Shown here: positions 8,981 through 17,040 of the stretch, piece by piece
Numbering within the stretch: the stretch's first letter is position 1
Layout of the letters: each line of letters begins with the position of its first letter
Origin: DASVNK01 sp036383895
GTDB taxonomy: Bacteria; Verrucomicrobiota; Verrucomicrobiia; Limisphaerales; SXQI01
Length of the DNA stretch: 64,000 bases
NCBI GenBank assembly: GCA_036383895.1
Contig: DASVNK010000025.1
Coordinates: 62,001 to 126,000, forward strand
Direction of reading: 5' to 3'
Made by a program: the position numbers and the translations under genes
The notes under the pieces: model-generated
The model's database searches: none
What the model was told of the DNA's origin: nothing
What the model saw: the letters and a program-made list of their open reading frames with translations, nothing else

Positions 8981-9886
8981 ATGAAACGGATCTTGATCGC
9001 TTACGACGGGACGACGGGCGCGGAAATCGCGATTAAGGACATGACACGGGCGGGGTTTGGCGATCGCGATGAGGCCAAGGTCGTGAGCTTTGCCGATGTG
9101 TGGCTGCCGCCGGCGCCGGATATTGAGTCGCCCGATCGCGCGCGGTTCGAATCGGCGCACCAAAACGCCACCGAACTCCTCCGCGAAGCGCAACAAATCG
9201 CGGTAGCCGGCGCGCGACTGGTCCACTCTACTTTTCCGAACTGGACAGTCTCGAATGTCGCAAAAGCTGATTCGCCGGCGTGGGGCATTATCGCGGAAGC
9301 GCGCAACTGGCCTGCTGACCTGGTCGTCATCGGCTCGCACGGACGCACGCCGCTGGAACGATTTTTCCTCGGCAGCGTCTCCGCCAAAGTCACGGCGGAA
9401 GCGCCTTGCTCCGTACGCATCGTTCGTCCGCATGAACATGTTCATGCCCCGCCCGTGATTGTCATTGCTGTCGATGGTTCCGCGGACGCGCAAATCGCAG
9501 TGGAAGAATCGTTGAGTCGGAAATGGAAAGCAGGCACCGAGATCCATCTCGTGACGATAGTTGATCCAAAACTCCGGACGGCAGTGCTCCGGCGCGGTTC
9601 GACTGCCACGCTGCAACGGATCGAAGATTTCATTGGACCGGTACTGGAAGATTTTCGCGGTAAATTCTCCGCTCTGGGAGTTAAAGCGGAGACTCATATC
9701 CTCGAAGGCGAACCGAAGGCCACCCTGCTGAGCCAGGCCGCCAAGTGGAAGGCGGACGCGATCTTCCTCGGCGCACGCGGGCTGGAACACGGCAACCGAC
9801 TTTATCTCGGAACGCTCGCTTCGGCGATCTCCAGTCGCGCGCATTGCTCGGTGGAAATTGTCCGCCCCCCGCCGAAGATGAGCTGA
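8981..9886 (+). CDS. Tandem universal stress protein (UspA family)
   Basis: The 301-residue protein starts at the ATG at 8981 (MKRILIAYDG, the classic Usp opening); the longer open frame upstream is antisense to the DUF1592 gene and is not coding. It holds two Usp domains, residues 1-145 and about 150-301. Each ends in an ATP-binding loop of the form G-x2-G-x9-G-(S/T): GSHGRTPLERFFLGS in the first and GARGLEHGNRLYLGT in the second. Both domains are therefore of the ATP-binding type. Cytoplasmic and probably stress-induced. It is transcribed away from the DUF1592 operon. Confidence 0.93.
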   Translation: MKRILIAYDGTTGAEIAIKDMTRAGFGDRDEAKVVSFADVWLPPAPDIESPDRARFESAHQNATELLREAQQIAVAGARLVHSTFPNWTVSNVAKADSPAWGIIAEARNWPADLVVIGSHGRTPLERFFLGSVSAKVTAEAPCSVRIVRPHEHVHAPPVIVIAVDGSADAQIAVEESLSRKWKAGTEIHLVTIVDPKLRTAVLRRGSTATLQRIEDFIGPVLEDFRGKFSALGVKAETHILEGEPKATLLSQAAKWKADAIFLGARGLEHGNRLYLGTLASAISSRAHCSVEIVRPPPKMS

Positions 9887-9940
9887 TCCCGAGCTGATTT
9901 CCGACTTGCCGCGAATGGCTGCAACCGGAGACTTGCGCGC

Positions 9941-10756
9941 ATGTTGCGCCCGACCAGGAAATATTCCGTCTACGACCTTCGGCAGTTGAAGGGCAAACGT
10001 GTCCTCACGCACGTTCACGTCAAATCGCCTGAGGAAGCGGCGGCCGCGGAAGCAGCGGATATCGATCTCTTGAGTTGCAGTTTCGATTCCCCTGAAGCGC
10101 AGGCCCGTCTGCCGCGAATCACTGCGGCGGCGCCGACGCGATTTATTTCCTGTGCGACGCCGCACGGAATGGCTTCGCCTGAGGAGGCGATTCGCATTTC
10201 GTTTCGGGCATTGGAACTCGGCGCGAGTTCGGTTTATTGCTCCGCGAGCCCGTGGACGGTCGAAGCGATGGCGCGCGAGGGAATTCCGGTGGTTGGCCAT
10301 CTTGGAATGGTGCCGCGTCACGCCACATGGACAAATGTGCGTGCGATCGGCAAAACGCCTGCCGAAGCTAAGAAGCTCTACGACCAAATGAAGCAGCTCG
10401 AACGCGCCGGCGCGTATGCTGCCGAACTTGAGCTTGTCCCGCATCAACTCGCTTCTTATCTCTGCCAGAAGACCTCGATGATCCTGATGTCGCTTGGTTC
10501 CGGCAGCGGGTGCGATACGCAGTTCCTTTTTTCTGACGATATCCTCGGCGACTACAACGAACGCATTCCGCGCCACGCCAAGGCCTATCGAAACTTCCTT
10601 AAAGAATATCAGCGCCTCCAGGACGAACGCATCGCAGCCTTCCGCGAATACGCCGCGGATGTGACGAGCGGAAAGTTCCCGGAAGCCGGTAATCTCATTT
10701 CGATGGACGCGGGCGCGCTGAAGGAGGCGGTGGCGGCGATTGAACGTGGGGAGTGA
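9941..10756 (+). CDS. PanB-like (ketopantoate hydroxymethyltransferase superfamily) protein, probably altered active site
   Basis: At 271 residues this has normal PanB length, and residues 115-260 read as PanB: GIPVVGHLGMVP, GKTPAEAKKLYDQ, LELVPHQLA, GSGSGCDTQ and a C-terminal VTSGKFPEAG. The N-terminal half keeps the barrel pattern, but by eye alignment with E. coli PanB the three Mg ligands Asp45, Asp84 and Glu114 fall on Cys46, Cys71 and Ser101. The catalytic Glu181 seems kept as Glu164. Normal pantothenate synthesis is therefore doubtful; a different reaction or a regulatory role is possible. It follows the stress-protein gene by 54 nt on the same strand. Confidence 0.8.
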   Translation: MLRPTRKYSVYDLRQLKGKRVLTHVHVKSPEEAAAAEAADIDLLSCSFDSPEAQARLPRITAAAPTRFISCATPHGMASPEEAIRISFRALELGASSVYCSASPWTVEAMAREGIPVVGHLGMVPRHATWTNVRAIGKTPAEAKKLYDQMKQLERAGAYAAELELVPHQLASYLCQKTSMILMSLGSGSGCDTQFLFSDDILGDYNERIPRHAKAYRNFLKEYQRLQDERIAAFREYAADVTSGKFPEAGNLISMDAGALKEAVAAIERGE

Positions 10757-10760
10757 AGAA

Positions 10761-10790
10761 ACCACGAATGGACACGAATTCACACGAATC
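10761..10790. repeat. Three 10-bp CACGAAT tandem units
   Basis: CACGAAT occurs at exact 10-bp steps (10763, 10773, 10783) immediately downstream of the PanB-like stop codon. The pattern matches a type of dispersed intergenic repeat seen in several verrucomicrobial, planctomycete and deltaproteobacterial genomes (from general knowledge). Confidence 0.6.
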
Positions 10791-10917
10791 GGAAGGTGGG
10801 CGGACTCGGGCATTTTAGTGCCGACAGATTTCCACTTACAAAAAATTTTAATTTGGCGATACAGAGCAAAAAACTGCGATACAATAGGGTCGGAATCGAG
10901 TTCTCCGGAGGCGATAC

Positions 10918-10931
10918 AACTTACGTAAGTT
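10918..10931. promoter_or_regulatory. Perfect 14-bp palindrome
   Basis: AACTTACGTAAGTT is a perfect inverted repeat, followed by a run of T. It could be an operator half-site pair or a weak terminator. No gene starts within 600 bp on the plus strand. Confidence 0.4.
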
Positions 10932-11004
10932 TTTTCGGAGTGTTCAGAAAAACGGCGTTTAGGGATGGCAAAACGCGGGCACACACTGACCGCGCATTCG
11001 TTTG

Positions 11005-11113
11005 GCGTGAAAAAGCGTGAAATCAGGTATTTACGACGTGAAAGTTGACTCCGGGTTTGCGAGCGGGATTCGCGATAATAAGCGTTAAAAAGCGTTAAAT
11101 CAGGTACTTCTGA
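11005..11113. repeat. Imperfect direct repeat pair, 77-bp period
   Basis: Copy 1 begins at 11005 and copy 2 at 11082. Both share the pattern GCGT(G/T)AAAAAGCGT followed by (G/T)AAATCAGGTA, and each copy itself contains GCGT(G/T)AAA twice. The function is unknown; they may be remnants of a longer duplicated element. Confidence 0.6.
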
Positions 11114-11576
11114 ACGAAAAGTCAACATTTCGGCAGAGGTCGAGAGGAACTGCCCGGAATCTGTCAGTCCATCGCACCTGGTCTTCATGGCAATCCTTCT
11201 CTTTCTAGCCGGAGAGGATCGGCGGATCGGCGCATGAGCACACCACGGGTGTGCTTGATCTGGCGGGGATGAATGGAAATTCGCTTCCGAGCGAGGTTCT
11301 ATTCAACCACGTGCCGTTCTCCTCAGGCGAGGTGAAGTTTGCCAATTTTTCGGCTGCAAGCAAGGATGAATCGCGCCGCAGTTGGGAAGGTTCACGAACA
11401 AGAAACGTATTTCACCAACCCTGTTGATGGGCGTCAACGAACGGTTCGTAGTTGAGCGTGGGTGATAAGCGAAATGGATTGATTTCACCCGTTCTCGAAA
11501 GGCAAAGTTTTACGATCCAAACAGGCCTACTCAAATTGAGGCACAACTGCTTGAACTTTTCTGCTCGGCGAACGAA

Positions 11577-13694
11577 GTGAAAACGAATTTCGGCAAAATG
11601 AGAGGTTTTTTGAACGTGGCCATAATCGCTGCGGTGATGACTGGTGGAGCGTTCCTGAATGTGCGCGCGTTTGCTTCGGACGCCGCTTCAAATAGTACGC
11701 TGCGGTTGCGACATGTTAGCTCGTGGCCGGGGCATGGGCGGGGCGCGGTGTATTCGCTGGCGTTGGAAGGGGACAAGGCGTTTTACACTGCGTCGGGCGG
11801 AGGGGTGGTGGTGCTGGATGTGAGCGACCCTAGCAGGATGCGGCCAATTGGCGCGATCCGAATATATGATCCTGCGCACCGCATCGTAGTGAACGGGAGC
11901 CGGGCCTACGTCGGTTCGCCCCTCGCTTTCGATGCGTTTGAAGTTGATCAACTGCCGTTCGTGACTTGGCACGGCGGAGCCTCGATGAACGGCTGGGAAG
12001 ATTTTCTTGAGTGTATACAGGTTGTGGCGACGAACGCCTTTGTCGGCTCGCGGTTCGGAATGAGCATTTACAACGTGGCGGACCCGCGAGAAATGGTGCG
12101 ATTAGGGAATTTTGAAAGCAAAGGATATGTCACCAGGCTGCAAGTGCGAGATGGCATCGCGTTCGTAGTGGACGACCTGGTGGGACTCCATGTGGTCGAC
12201 GTGCGGAAGGAGATCAGACCGCTCCTGCTGAGTTCGATCACCAACACCGCGGGACCGTTTTTTCCGCAGGATCCTGATTTGTTCAGTATCCAGGATGTTG
12301 CGGTGGAGAATGGCTATGCGTTCCTGGGAGGAGGAGCTGCTGGAGTGCTGGTGGTGGATGTCAACGATTTGAGGAATCCGAAGATCGTAAAAACCGTCAA
12401 AGCCAGTACGGCAGCATATCTCGTAAAGATCGCCGGAGGGCTATGCGTGGTTTCGGATCGAGCTGGCAGCATATCTGTTATCGATATCAGCAATCCGCTC
12501 GAGGCGGCGGTGATTGGGTCGTACAAAGAGCCCCGTTTTATTGAATGCAATGATCTCCAGGTGCGAGACGGATACGCCTATCTTGCGGTGCGTGACGGGG
12601 TGATTTCGTTCGATATTCGAACACCAACTGAGCCGAGGAAAATCGGGAGTTACCGGCAGGTCGAAGGGCAGGCCCTGCAAGTGCAGAAGGTTGGTAATTA
12701 CGCGTTCGTGGCAGATCGCGAAGGCGGGGTGGGTGTGCTGGACGTGAGTGACGTGAAACAACCGAGAGAGGTGTCGAGGTATATGGCGCCGGGGTTCGAT
12801 GCGTATGAAGTTAAAGTTGAAGGCGACCGCGCGTATGTGGCGGGTGGGTATAGCGGTCTAAAAGTATTGGACGTATCTGACCCGACGCGGATCAGGCAGA
12901 TCGGAGCAGCGGCCACTGGCGGTCCGGCCCATTCGTTAACGACGCGCTCGAACATGGTGTATGCCGGCACGGAAGTCGGGCTGGAAGTATGGGACTTCAG
13001 TAACGTTGCCGCGCCGAAACGGGTGATGCGAGCGGGACAGAATCCGGTGGTGGATGTGGATCTTTACAAGAACAACGTGTTTTCTGTGGAAGGCGCGGAC
13101 GTTTTCAAGGTGTATTATGTAAGGGGCACGAATATTTCTGAACTTGCGTCTGAAACTATGTTCGATCCGCAAGGGGTCAAGGTCCACGGCGACCGGGCGT
13201 ATCTAGCGGCTGGTTGGGGAGGTTTAAAGGTATACGACGCGAACGATATCAAAACGCGGGGTGCTTATGAAAGATTTACGACGACGAACGGGTTCAGCCA
13301 CGATTTCGATGCGAGCGGTGATCTTGGAGTTTTGGCAGACGGGTTATCTGTCCGGCTGCTCGATTTAAGTAATGCGACCAATCTGGTGGAACTCGATAGG
13401 TTTGCGTTCTTCGGAAATGCGGTTAGCGCGACGATAAATGGAACGAATGTGTTTGTTTCGACCGAGCGGTGGGGCGTGGAAATCTTTGAAATTGTTCCGC
13501 CGGCACAAATGAAGATGCCAGTAGTGCTGAACGGGATAATGCAACTTCGGTGGGAGCCAAGTGGGGCGCGGTTGGAACAGAGCACAGATTTAGAATTAAA
13601 CCGGTGGGAACATGTGCCGACTCCGGCGGATGCAACGACTATTGATTTGCCGATCAGCGGGAGAGCTGAGTTCTATCGGTTGTTGGAGAACTGA
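11577..13694 (+). CDS. Exported LVIVD-repeat beta-propeller protein
   Basis: A 705-residue protein with an N-terminal signal peptide (hydrophobic stretch after MRGFLNVA). The GTG at 11577 and the ATG at 11598 are both possible starts; the ATG gives the more usual signal length. The body is made of about twelve LVIVD-type blades, each with GYAY(L/V) or RAYVA, then G(L/V)xVLDVSD and P.xIGS.. segments. The last 60 residues carry the LEQSTDLELNRWEH...AEFYRL module shared with other exported proteins here. Likely a surface or secreted binding protein; no catalytic motif. A hairpin terminator follows. Confidence 0.88.
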   Translation: MKTNFGKMRGFLNVAIIAAVMTGGAFLNVRAFASDAASNSTLRLRHVSSWPGHGRGAVYSLALEGDKAFYTASGGGVVVLDVSDPSRMRPIGAIRIYDPAHRIVVNGSRAYVGSPLAFDAFEVDQLPFVTWHGGASMNGWEDFLECIQVVATNAFVGSRFGMSIYNVADPREMVRLGNFESKGYVTRLQVRDGIAFVVDDLVGLHVVDVRKEIRPLLLSSITNTAGPFFPQDPDLFSIQDVAVENGYAFLGGGAAGVLVVDVNDLRNPKIVKTVKASTAAYLVKIAGGLCVVSDRAGSISVIDISNPLEAAVIGSYKEPRFIECNDLQVRDGYAYLAVRDGVISFDIRTPTEPRKIGSYRQVEGQALQVQKVGNYAFVADREGGVGVLDVSDVKQPREVSRYMAPGFDAYEVKVEGDRAYVAGGYSGLKVLDVSDPTRIRQIGAAATGGPAHSLTTRSNMVYAGTEVGLEVWDFSNVAAPKRVMRAGQNPVVDVDLYKNNVFSVEGADVFKVYYVRGTNISELASETMFDPQGVKVHGDRAYLAAGWGGLKVYDANDIKTRGAYERFTTTNGFSHDFDASGDLGVLADGLSVRLLDLSNATNLVELDRFAFFGNAVSATINGTNVFVSTERWGVEIFEIVPPAQMKMPVVLNGIMQLRWEPSGARLEQSTDLELNRWEHVPTPADATTIDLPISGRAEFYRLLEN

Positions 13695-13702
13695 GAGGGT
13701 TT

Positions 13703-13740
13703 TTCCTGCGTCCCCAGAACGTGGGTAGCAGGAATTTCTT
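13703..13740 (+). terminator. Hairpin terminator after the LVIVD gene
   Basis: TTCCTGC and GCAGGAA (13703-13709 and 13728-13734) pair, with an inner CCC/GGG stem, followed by TTTCTT. It begins 9 nt after the stop codon of the LVIVD gene. Confidence 0.65.
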
Positions 13741-13755
13741 GCGGGATACATCACT

Positions 13756-15159
13756 TCACTTTTGCGCTCGATTGTGCAGACGGGTTCTATGATGGAAGCG
13801 CCAGGTTAGGATTAATGCGGCGATTCCGAGGCCGAGGGCGAGGGCGAGCCAGATACCGATGGGGCCGTGGTTGAGGTGGAAGGCGAGGAGGTAGCCGAGG
13901 GGGATGGAGATGATCCAGTAGGCGAGGATGGCGACGAGGGCGGGGATTTTGACGTCGGAGAGGCCGCGGAGGGCGGACATGGCGGTGACTTGCACGCCAT
14001 CGGCGATTTGGAAGAGGGCGGCGACGATAAAGAATTGCGCGGTGAGGCGGATGACTTCGGCGTCGGTAATGAAGCCGCGGGCGAGCGGGAAACGGAGGGT
14101 GATGAACATGAGGCCGAAGAGGCTCATGCCGGCGGCCGCGAGGGCGATGGAGACGAAGCCGATGCGGCGCGTTTTTCGAAATTTGCCAGCGCCGAAGGCG
14201 TGTCCGACGCGAATGCAGGCGGCCATGCCGAGGCCGACCATGAACATGAAGCTGGTGGCGGCGCAGGTGATGGCGATTTGATGCGCGGCGAGAGCTTCGG
14301 CGCTGATCCAACCCATCATGAGGGCGGCGAAGGCGAAGGCGCTGACTTCGAGAAGGTGTTGCGAGCCGACGGGGCCGCCGAGTTGGAGGAGGTGTTTGAT
14401 GCGGGAGAATTCGAGGTGAGTGAACCAGCGCCTCGGCAGGAACAAATGAAGTTCTGTGTTTCGCGCGAGGTAGATGAGCATGACGATGGCGACGACGATG
14501 CGCGCGAGAAGGGTGGCCCATCCGGCACCGGCGAGACCGAGCGCGGGTGCGCCAAGATTTCCGAAGATGAGAATCCAGTTGAGGAAAACGTTGAGCGCGA
14601 CGCCGCCGAGCAGGATGAAGTTGGGCATCCAAGCGTGGTTGAGCGCTTCGCTGAATTGTTTGGCGGCGTGCGCAATGAGCGCGGGGATGACAGACCATCC
14701 GCAGATGAGTAGGTAATCGCGCGATTCGGCGGCGACGGCGGGTTCCTGGCCGAAGCGATTCAAAAATGGAACGAGCAAATGCGCGCCGAGGGCGACGATG
14801 AGGCCGAACGCGACGGACGCGACGAGTCCATTGCGAAGTGCTTCTCCGGCTTGCTCAGGATTTTTCGCGCCGAAGGCTTGCGAGGTGAGAATCGCGACCG
14901 CGGAGAGCAGTCCGAGGCCGAATGTAATCGGCGGATGGAGAAGGAGATTGACGAAAGATGAGGCGGCGAGCGGTGTGACACCGACGTGGCCGACCATCAT
15001 GGTATCGGCGAGGCCCATTAGCATGTGGGAGACCATCCCGGCCATGATGGGCATGGCGAGCTTGAGCGTGGGCGCGATTTCGCGGGTCCACGGGGCGAGT
15101 CTTCGTTTGAGTGTGTGCTGTTTCAATTCGATGCGGTTGGGAGGAATAAAAAAACCCAC
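13756..15159 (-). CDS. MATE family multidrug/Na+ antiporter
   Basis: At 467 residues with about twelve hydrophobic segments in two halves, this is a NorM-like MATE transporter. It opens with LKLAMPIMAGM and MLMGLADTMMVGHVG, the family signature of the first two helices. MATE proteins export cationic drugs and toxic organic compounds across the inner membrane using Na+ or H+. The GTG at 15159 has an AGGA 6 nt upstream but lies inside the terminator hairpin of the preceding GNAT gene; a TTG at 15126 is an alternative start. High GC content leaves long open frames on other strands, which are shadows. Confidence 0.92.
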   Translation of the reverse strand: MGFFIPPNRIELKQHTLKRRLAPWTREIAPTLKLAMPIMAGMVSHMLMGLADTMMVGHVGVTPLAASSFVNLLLHPPITFGLGLLSAVAILTSQAFGAKNPEQAGEALRNGLVASVAFGLIVALGAHLLVPFLNRFGQEPAVAAESRDYLLICGWSVIPALIAHAAKQFSEALNHAWMPNFILLGGVALNVFLNWILIFGNLGAPALGLAGAGWATLLARIVVAIVMLIYLARNTELHLFLPRRWFTHLEFSRIKHLLQLGGPVGSQHLLEVSAFAFAALMMGWISAEALAAHQIAITCAATSFMFMVGLGMAACIRVGHAFGAGKFRKTRRIGFVSIALAAAGMSLFGLMFITLRFPLARGFITDAEVIRLTAQFFIVAALFQIADGVQVTAMSALRGLSDVKIPALVAILAYWIISIPLGYLLAFHLNHGPIGIWLALALGLGIAALILTWRFHHRTRLHNRAQK

Positions 15160-15187
15160 CGCCGATCCTTGCAGGTGGCGGTGGGTT
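15153..15187 (-). terminator. Rho-independent terminator overlapping the MATE start
   Basis: AACCCACCGCC and GGCGGTGGGTT (15153-15163 and 15177-15187) form an 11-bp stem. Read on the minus strand it ends in a run of six T, so it should terminate the GNAT transcript. The first MATE start codon (GTG at 15159) is inside the stem. Confidence 0.8.
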
Positions 15188-15212
15188 ATTCGGAACTTGA
15201 TTGTTCTTCGTC

Positions 15213-15806
15213 TTAACCGTCCACCGCGAGTGCGGGCATGTCATGCATGAGACCGCGAGTGGGTTCAAGCTCAGGGACGTTATTTCCTTCTACTGCCAGA
15301 TTGAGTTCAATGAGGCCGTCCTGAAGTGTGCTGGTGGCGCCGAGGCGACGCATCCAATGGACGACGGTGTAATTTTCGGGCAACACGACGGCACGGAGAG
15401 TACGGATGCCGAGTTGTTCGGCGCGGACGAGCAGGATGTTCAGGAGCGCGGCGCCGAGACCGAGACCTTGGAATTCATCGACGACGGTGAGAGCGATTTC
15501 GGCGGTGTGGGGTTCGTCCGAGAGGCGAACGAAACGGGCGATGCCCATGCCGGGTTCGCCCGCGCGATCGGGATTCACGGCGATCCAGGCGACGTGATCG
15601 TGCTGATCGACTTCGGTGAGGTATTGGAGAAATTTTGGGCTGAGTTCCTGGGCGTCATTGAAGAAGCGCAAGTAGCGGGACTCCGCTGAAAGCAGCTTCA
15701 TGCCGCATTGAATGCGGTTTTTATCCTCGGACCGAACTGGCCGAATGTGAGCGCGCGAGCCGTCGCGCAGCCGAACTACAAATCCTTGTTTCCGCAGGTT
15801 CACCAT
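15213..15806 (-). CDS. GNAT family N-acetyltransferase
   Basis: The ATG at 15806 is chosen because a strong GGGAGG ribosome-binding site lies about 8 nt upstream; the open frame extends to 15863. The 197-residue protein shows the GNAT fold: RLRDGSRAHIRPVRSEDK at the start, a central AEIALTVVDEFQGLGLGAALL with the acetyl-CoA loop QGLGLGA, and LRAVVLPEN...MRRLGA near the end. This resembles the acetyltransferase domain often fused to Pat/acetate-CoA-ligase-type proteins, here standing alone. The substrate is unknown. A strong terminator follows before the MATE gene. Confidence 0.88.
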   Translation of the reverse strand: MVNLRKQGFVVRLRDGSRAHIRPVRSEDKNRIQCGMKLLSAESRYLRFFNDAQELSPKFLQYLTEVDQHDHVAWIAVNPDRAGEPGMGIARFVRLSDEPHTAEIALTVVDEFQGLGLGAALLNILLVRAEQLGIRTLRAVVLPENYTVVHWMRRLGATSTLQDGLIELNLAVEGNNVPELEPTRGLMHDMPALAVDG

Positions 15807-15963
15807 TCCACACCACCTCCCTGGCGTCACCGGCACGTTCAGCTCGGAGGGGAGAAAGTTCAATGGTGCGAAAGTGGAAAAATGAAAAGAAAGTTGAGGC
15901 TCCTACAGCTACTTCAGGGCAAAAACGCTTCCTGAAAGAGACCAATTCTGGTAGGATACTCCC

Positions 15964-16236
15964 ATGAAAGTAACCGTAATCTCGATCGCTGAAGCATCGC
16001 GCAATTTCGTCGATTGCGCGCATCGTGCTTCGCGGGACGGAGCGACGTTTCTCGTGACCGAAGCTGGGACACCGATCGCGAAGATTGGGCCAGTGGGCGC
16101 GACTTTTTGTGACGGGGCAATGCTCGCCGCGGCAATTCGGTCGGTGCGGCTCAGTGCTGAGGAAGAAAAGGCGTTCGCGGATGATTTGAAGCAGGGTCAT
16201 AGCGCATTGATTGCTCCGGAGGATGCGTGGGGATAA
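15964..16236 (+). CDS. Phd/YefM-like antitoxin of a VapBC-type pair
   Basis: A 90-residue protein starting MKVTVISIAEASRNF, followed by ATFLVTEAGTPIAKIGPV. This is the Phd/YefM DNA-binding antitoxin pattern (E-A-x-x-x-F..V and a strand with VTxxGxPIA). The acidic C-terminal half would bind the toxin. The gene overlaps the following PIN-domain gene by 10 nt, the usual translational coupling of antitoxin and toxin. The pair probably represses its own promoter just upstream. Confidence 0.85.
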   Translation: MKVTVISIAEASRNFVDCAHRASRDGATFLVTEAGTPIAKIGPVGATFCDGAMLAAAIRSVRLSAEEEKAFADDLKQGHSALIAPEDAWG

Positions 16237-16625
16237 TTCTTGATACTTCGATTTTAGTTTCTGCAGAGAAGGGAAGTTTTCAGTTGGACGTGTGGCTCCA
16301 AAAACAAACGGAGCCCTTAGGAATTGCTGCAGTGTCGGCCGCTGAACTTTGGCACGGGGTGCTTCGCGCAACCGAGGAACATCGGGTTCGGCGGGAACGT
16401 TTCGTGAGCACCATTTTGAGCGTGCTCCCTGTTTTTCCATACACCACAAACACAGCGCTTGAACATGCTCGGATTTGGGCAGATCTGGCACAGGCTGGCA
16501 GAATGATAGGTCACTATGACGTAATCATTGGAGCCACGGCGATCGAACACGGCTGGAAAGTGGCAACGTTGAACGAGAAGCACTTCGCGCAAAGTCGCGG
16601 CGTAAACCTTGCGCAGCTTTCTTAA
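16227..16625 (+). CDS. PIN-domain toxin (VapC family)
   Basis: The 132-residue product starts at a GTG overlapping the antitoxin. The four acidic PIN residues are visible: Asp in ILDTSIL, Glu in SAAELWHGV, Asp in GHYDVIIGATA and Glu or Asp near the end (TLNEKHF). VapC toxins are Mg-dependent RNases, often cutting initiator tRNA or rRNA; the target here is unknown. The pair is flanked by a GNAT gene and xseB with no mobile-element genes, so it is a small chromosomal insertion. Confidence 0.88.
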   Translation: MGIILDTSILVSAEKGSFQLDVWLQKQTEPLGIAAVSAAELWHGVLRATEEHRVRRERFVSTILSVLPVFPYTTNTALEHARIWADLAQAGRMIGHYDVIIGATAIEHGWKVATLNEKHFAQSRGVNLAQLS

Positions 16626-16705
16626 GGAACGGCGCGTGGAAAACTCACCGATTCTTGTAATGGGATGAGGCTAGACATCTGGTTGGGTTCTATTAATTTG
16701 CGGGC

Positions 16706-16981
16706 ATGTCGAAAGCGGTGAAGGACGCAGCTCCGGCGAAGGAAGATTGCGTCAATTTACCATTTGAAGAAGCGCTCAAGCGGCTGGAGGGGATTGTCGA
16801 TTCGATGGAGAACGACGATCTGCCTTTGGAAACGCTTTTGTCTAAATATGAAGAAGGCACGCGGCTGACGCAGACTTGCCAGGGGCATCTGGCGGCGGCC
16901 GAAGTGAAAATTCAACAGCTTGAACGCAAGGCCAATGGCCAGCTCACCGTGAAGCCGATTCCCGGCAGTCCGCAGGCGTAA
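16706..16981 (+). CDS. xseB: Exodeoxyribonuclease VII small subunit
   Basis: This 91-residue protein has the XseB core: LPFEEALKRLEGIVDSMENDDLPLE, followed by LLSKYEEGTRL and a C-terminal coiled segment with VKIQQLE. XseB packs with the large nuclease subunit XseA and helps degrade single-stranded DNA during repair; xseA is not in the window. It sits 59 nt upstream of dxs, a common arrangement (xseB-ispA-dxs in many bacteria, here without ispA). Confidence 0.95.
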   Translation: MSKAVKDAAPAKEDCVNLPFEEALKRLEGIVDSMENDDLPLETLLSKYEEGTRLTQTCQGHLAAAEVKIQQLERKANGQLTVKPIPGSPQA

Positions 16982-17040
16982 GTCTGCGGAGATAAACGAT
17001 TTCCGTCTGCAAATGCACATTTTTTACCGATATAACAATT

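Larger units (their letters stand above)
10757..11576. other. 820-bp gene-free, repeat-bearing intergenic region
   Basis: No convincing gene was found on either strand. It contains three 10-bp CACGAAT-type units just after the PanB-like gene, three copies of GCGATACA (10856, 10876, 10911), a perfect 14-bp palindrome (10918-10931), and a pair of 29-32 bp imperfect direct repeats 77 bp apart. A short open stretch at about 11235-11430 might be a gene remnant but resembles nothing I recognise. A long open frame on the minus strand crossing the region has no family signature and overlaps the stress protein and PanB-like genes. Confidence 0.6.

Noticed and set aside
8873..11188. 771-codon open frame on the minus strand
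   Set aside because: It overlaps the stress-protein and PanB-like genes and the gene-free region, with biased composition and no recognisable domain.
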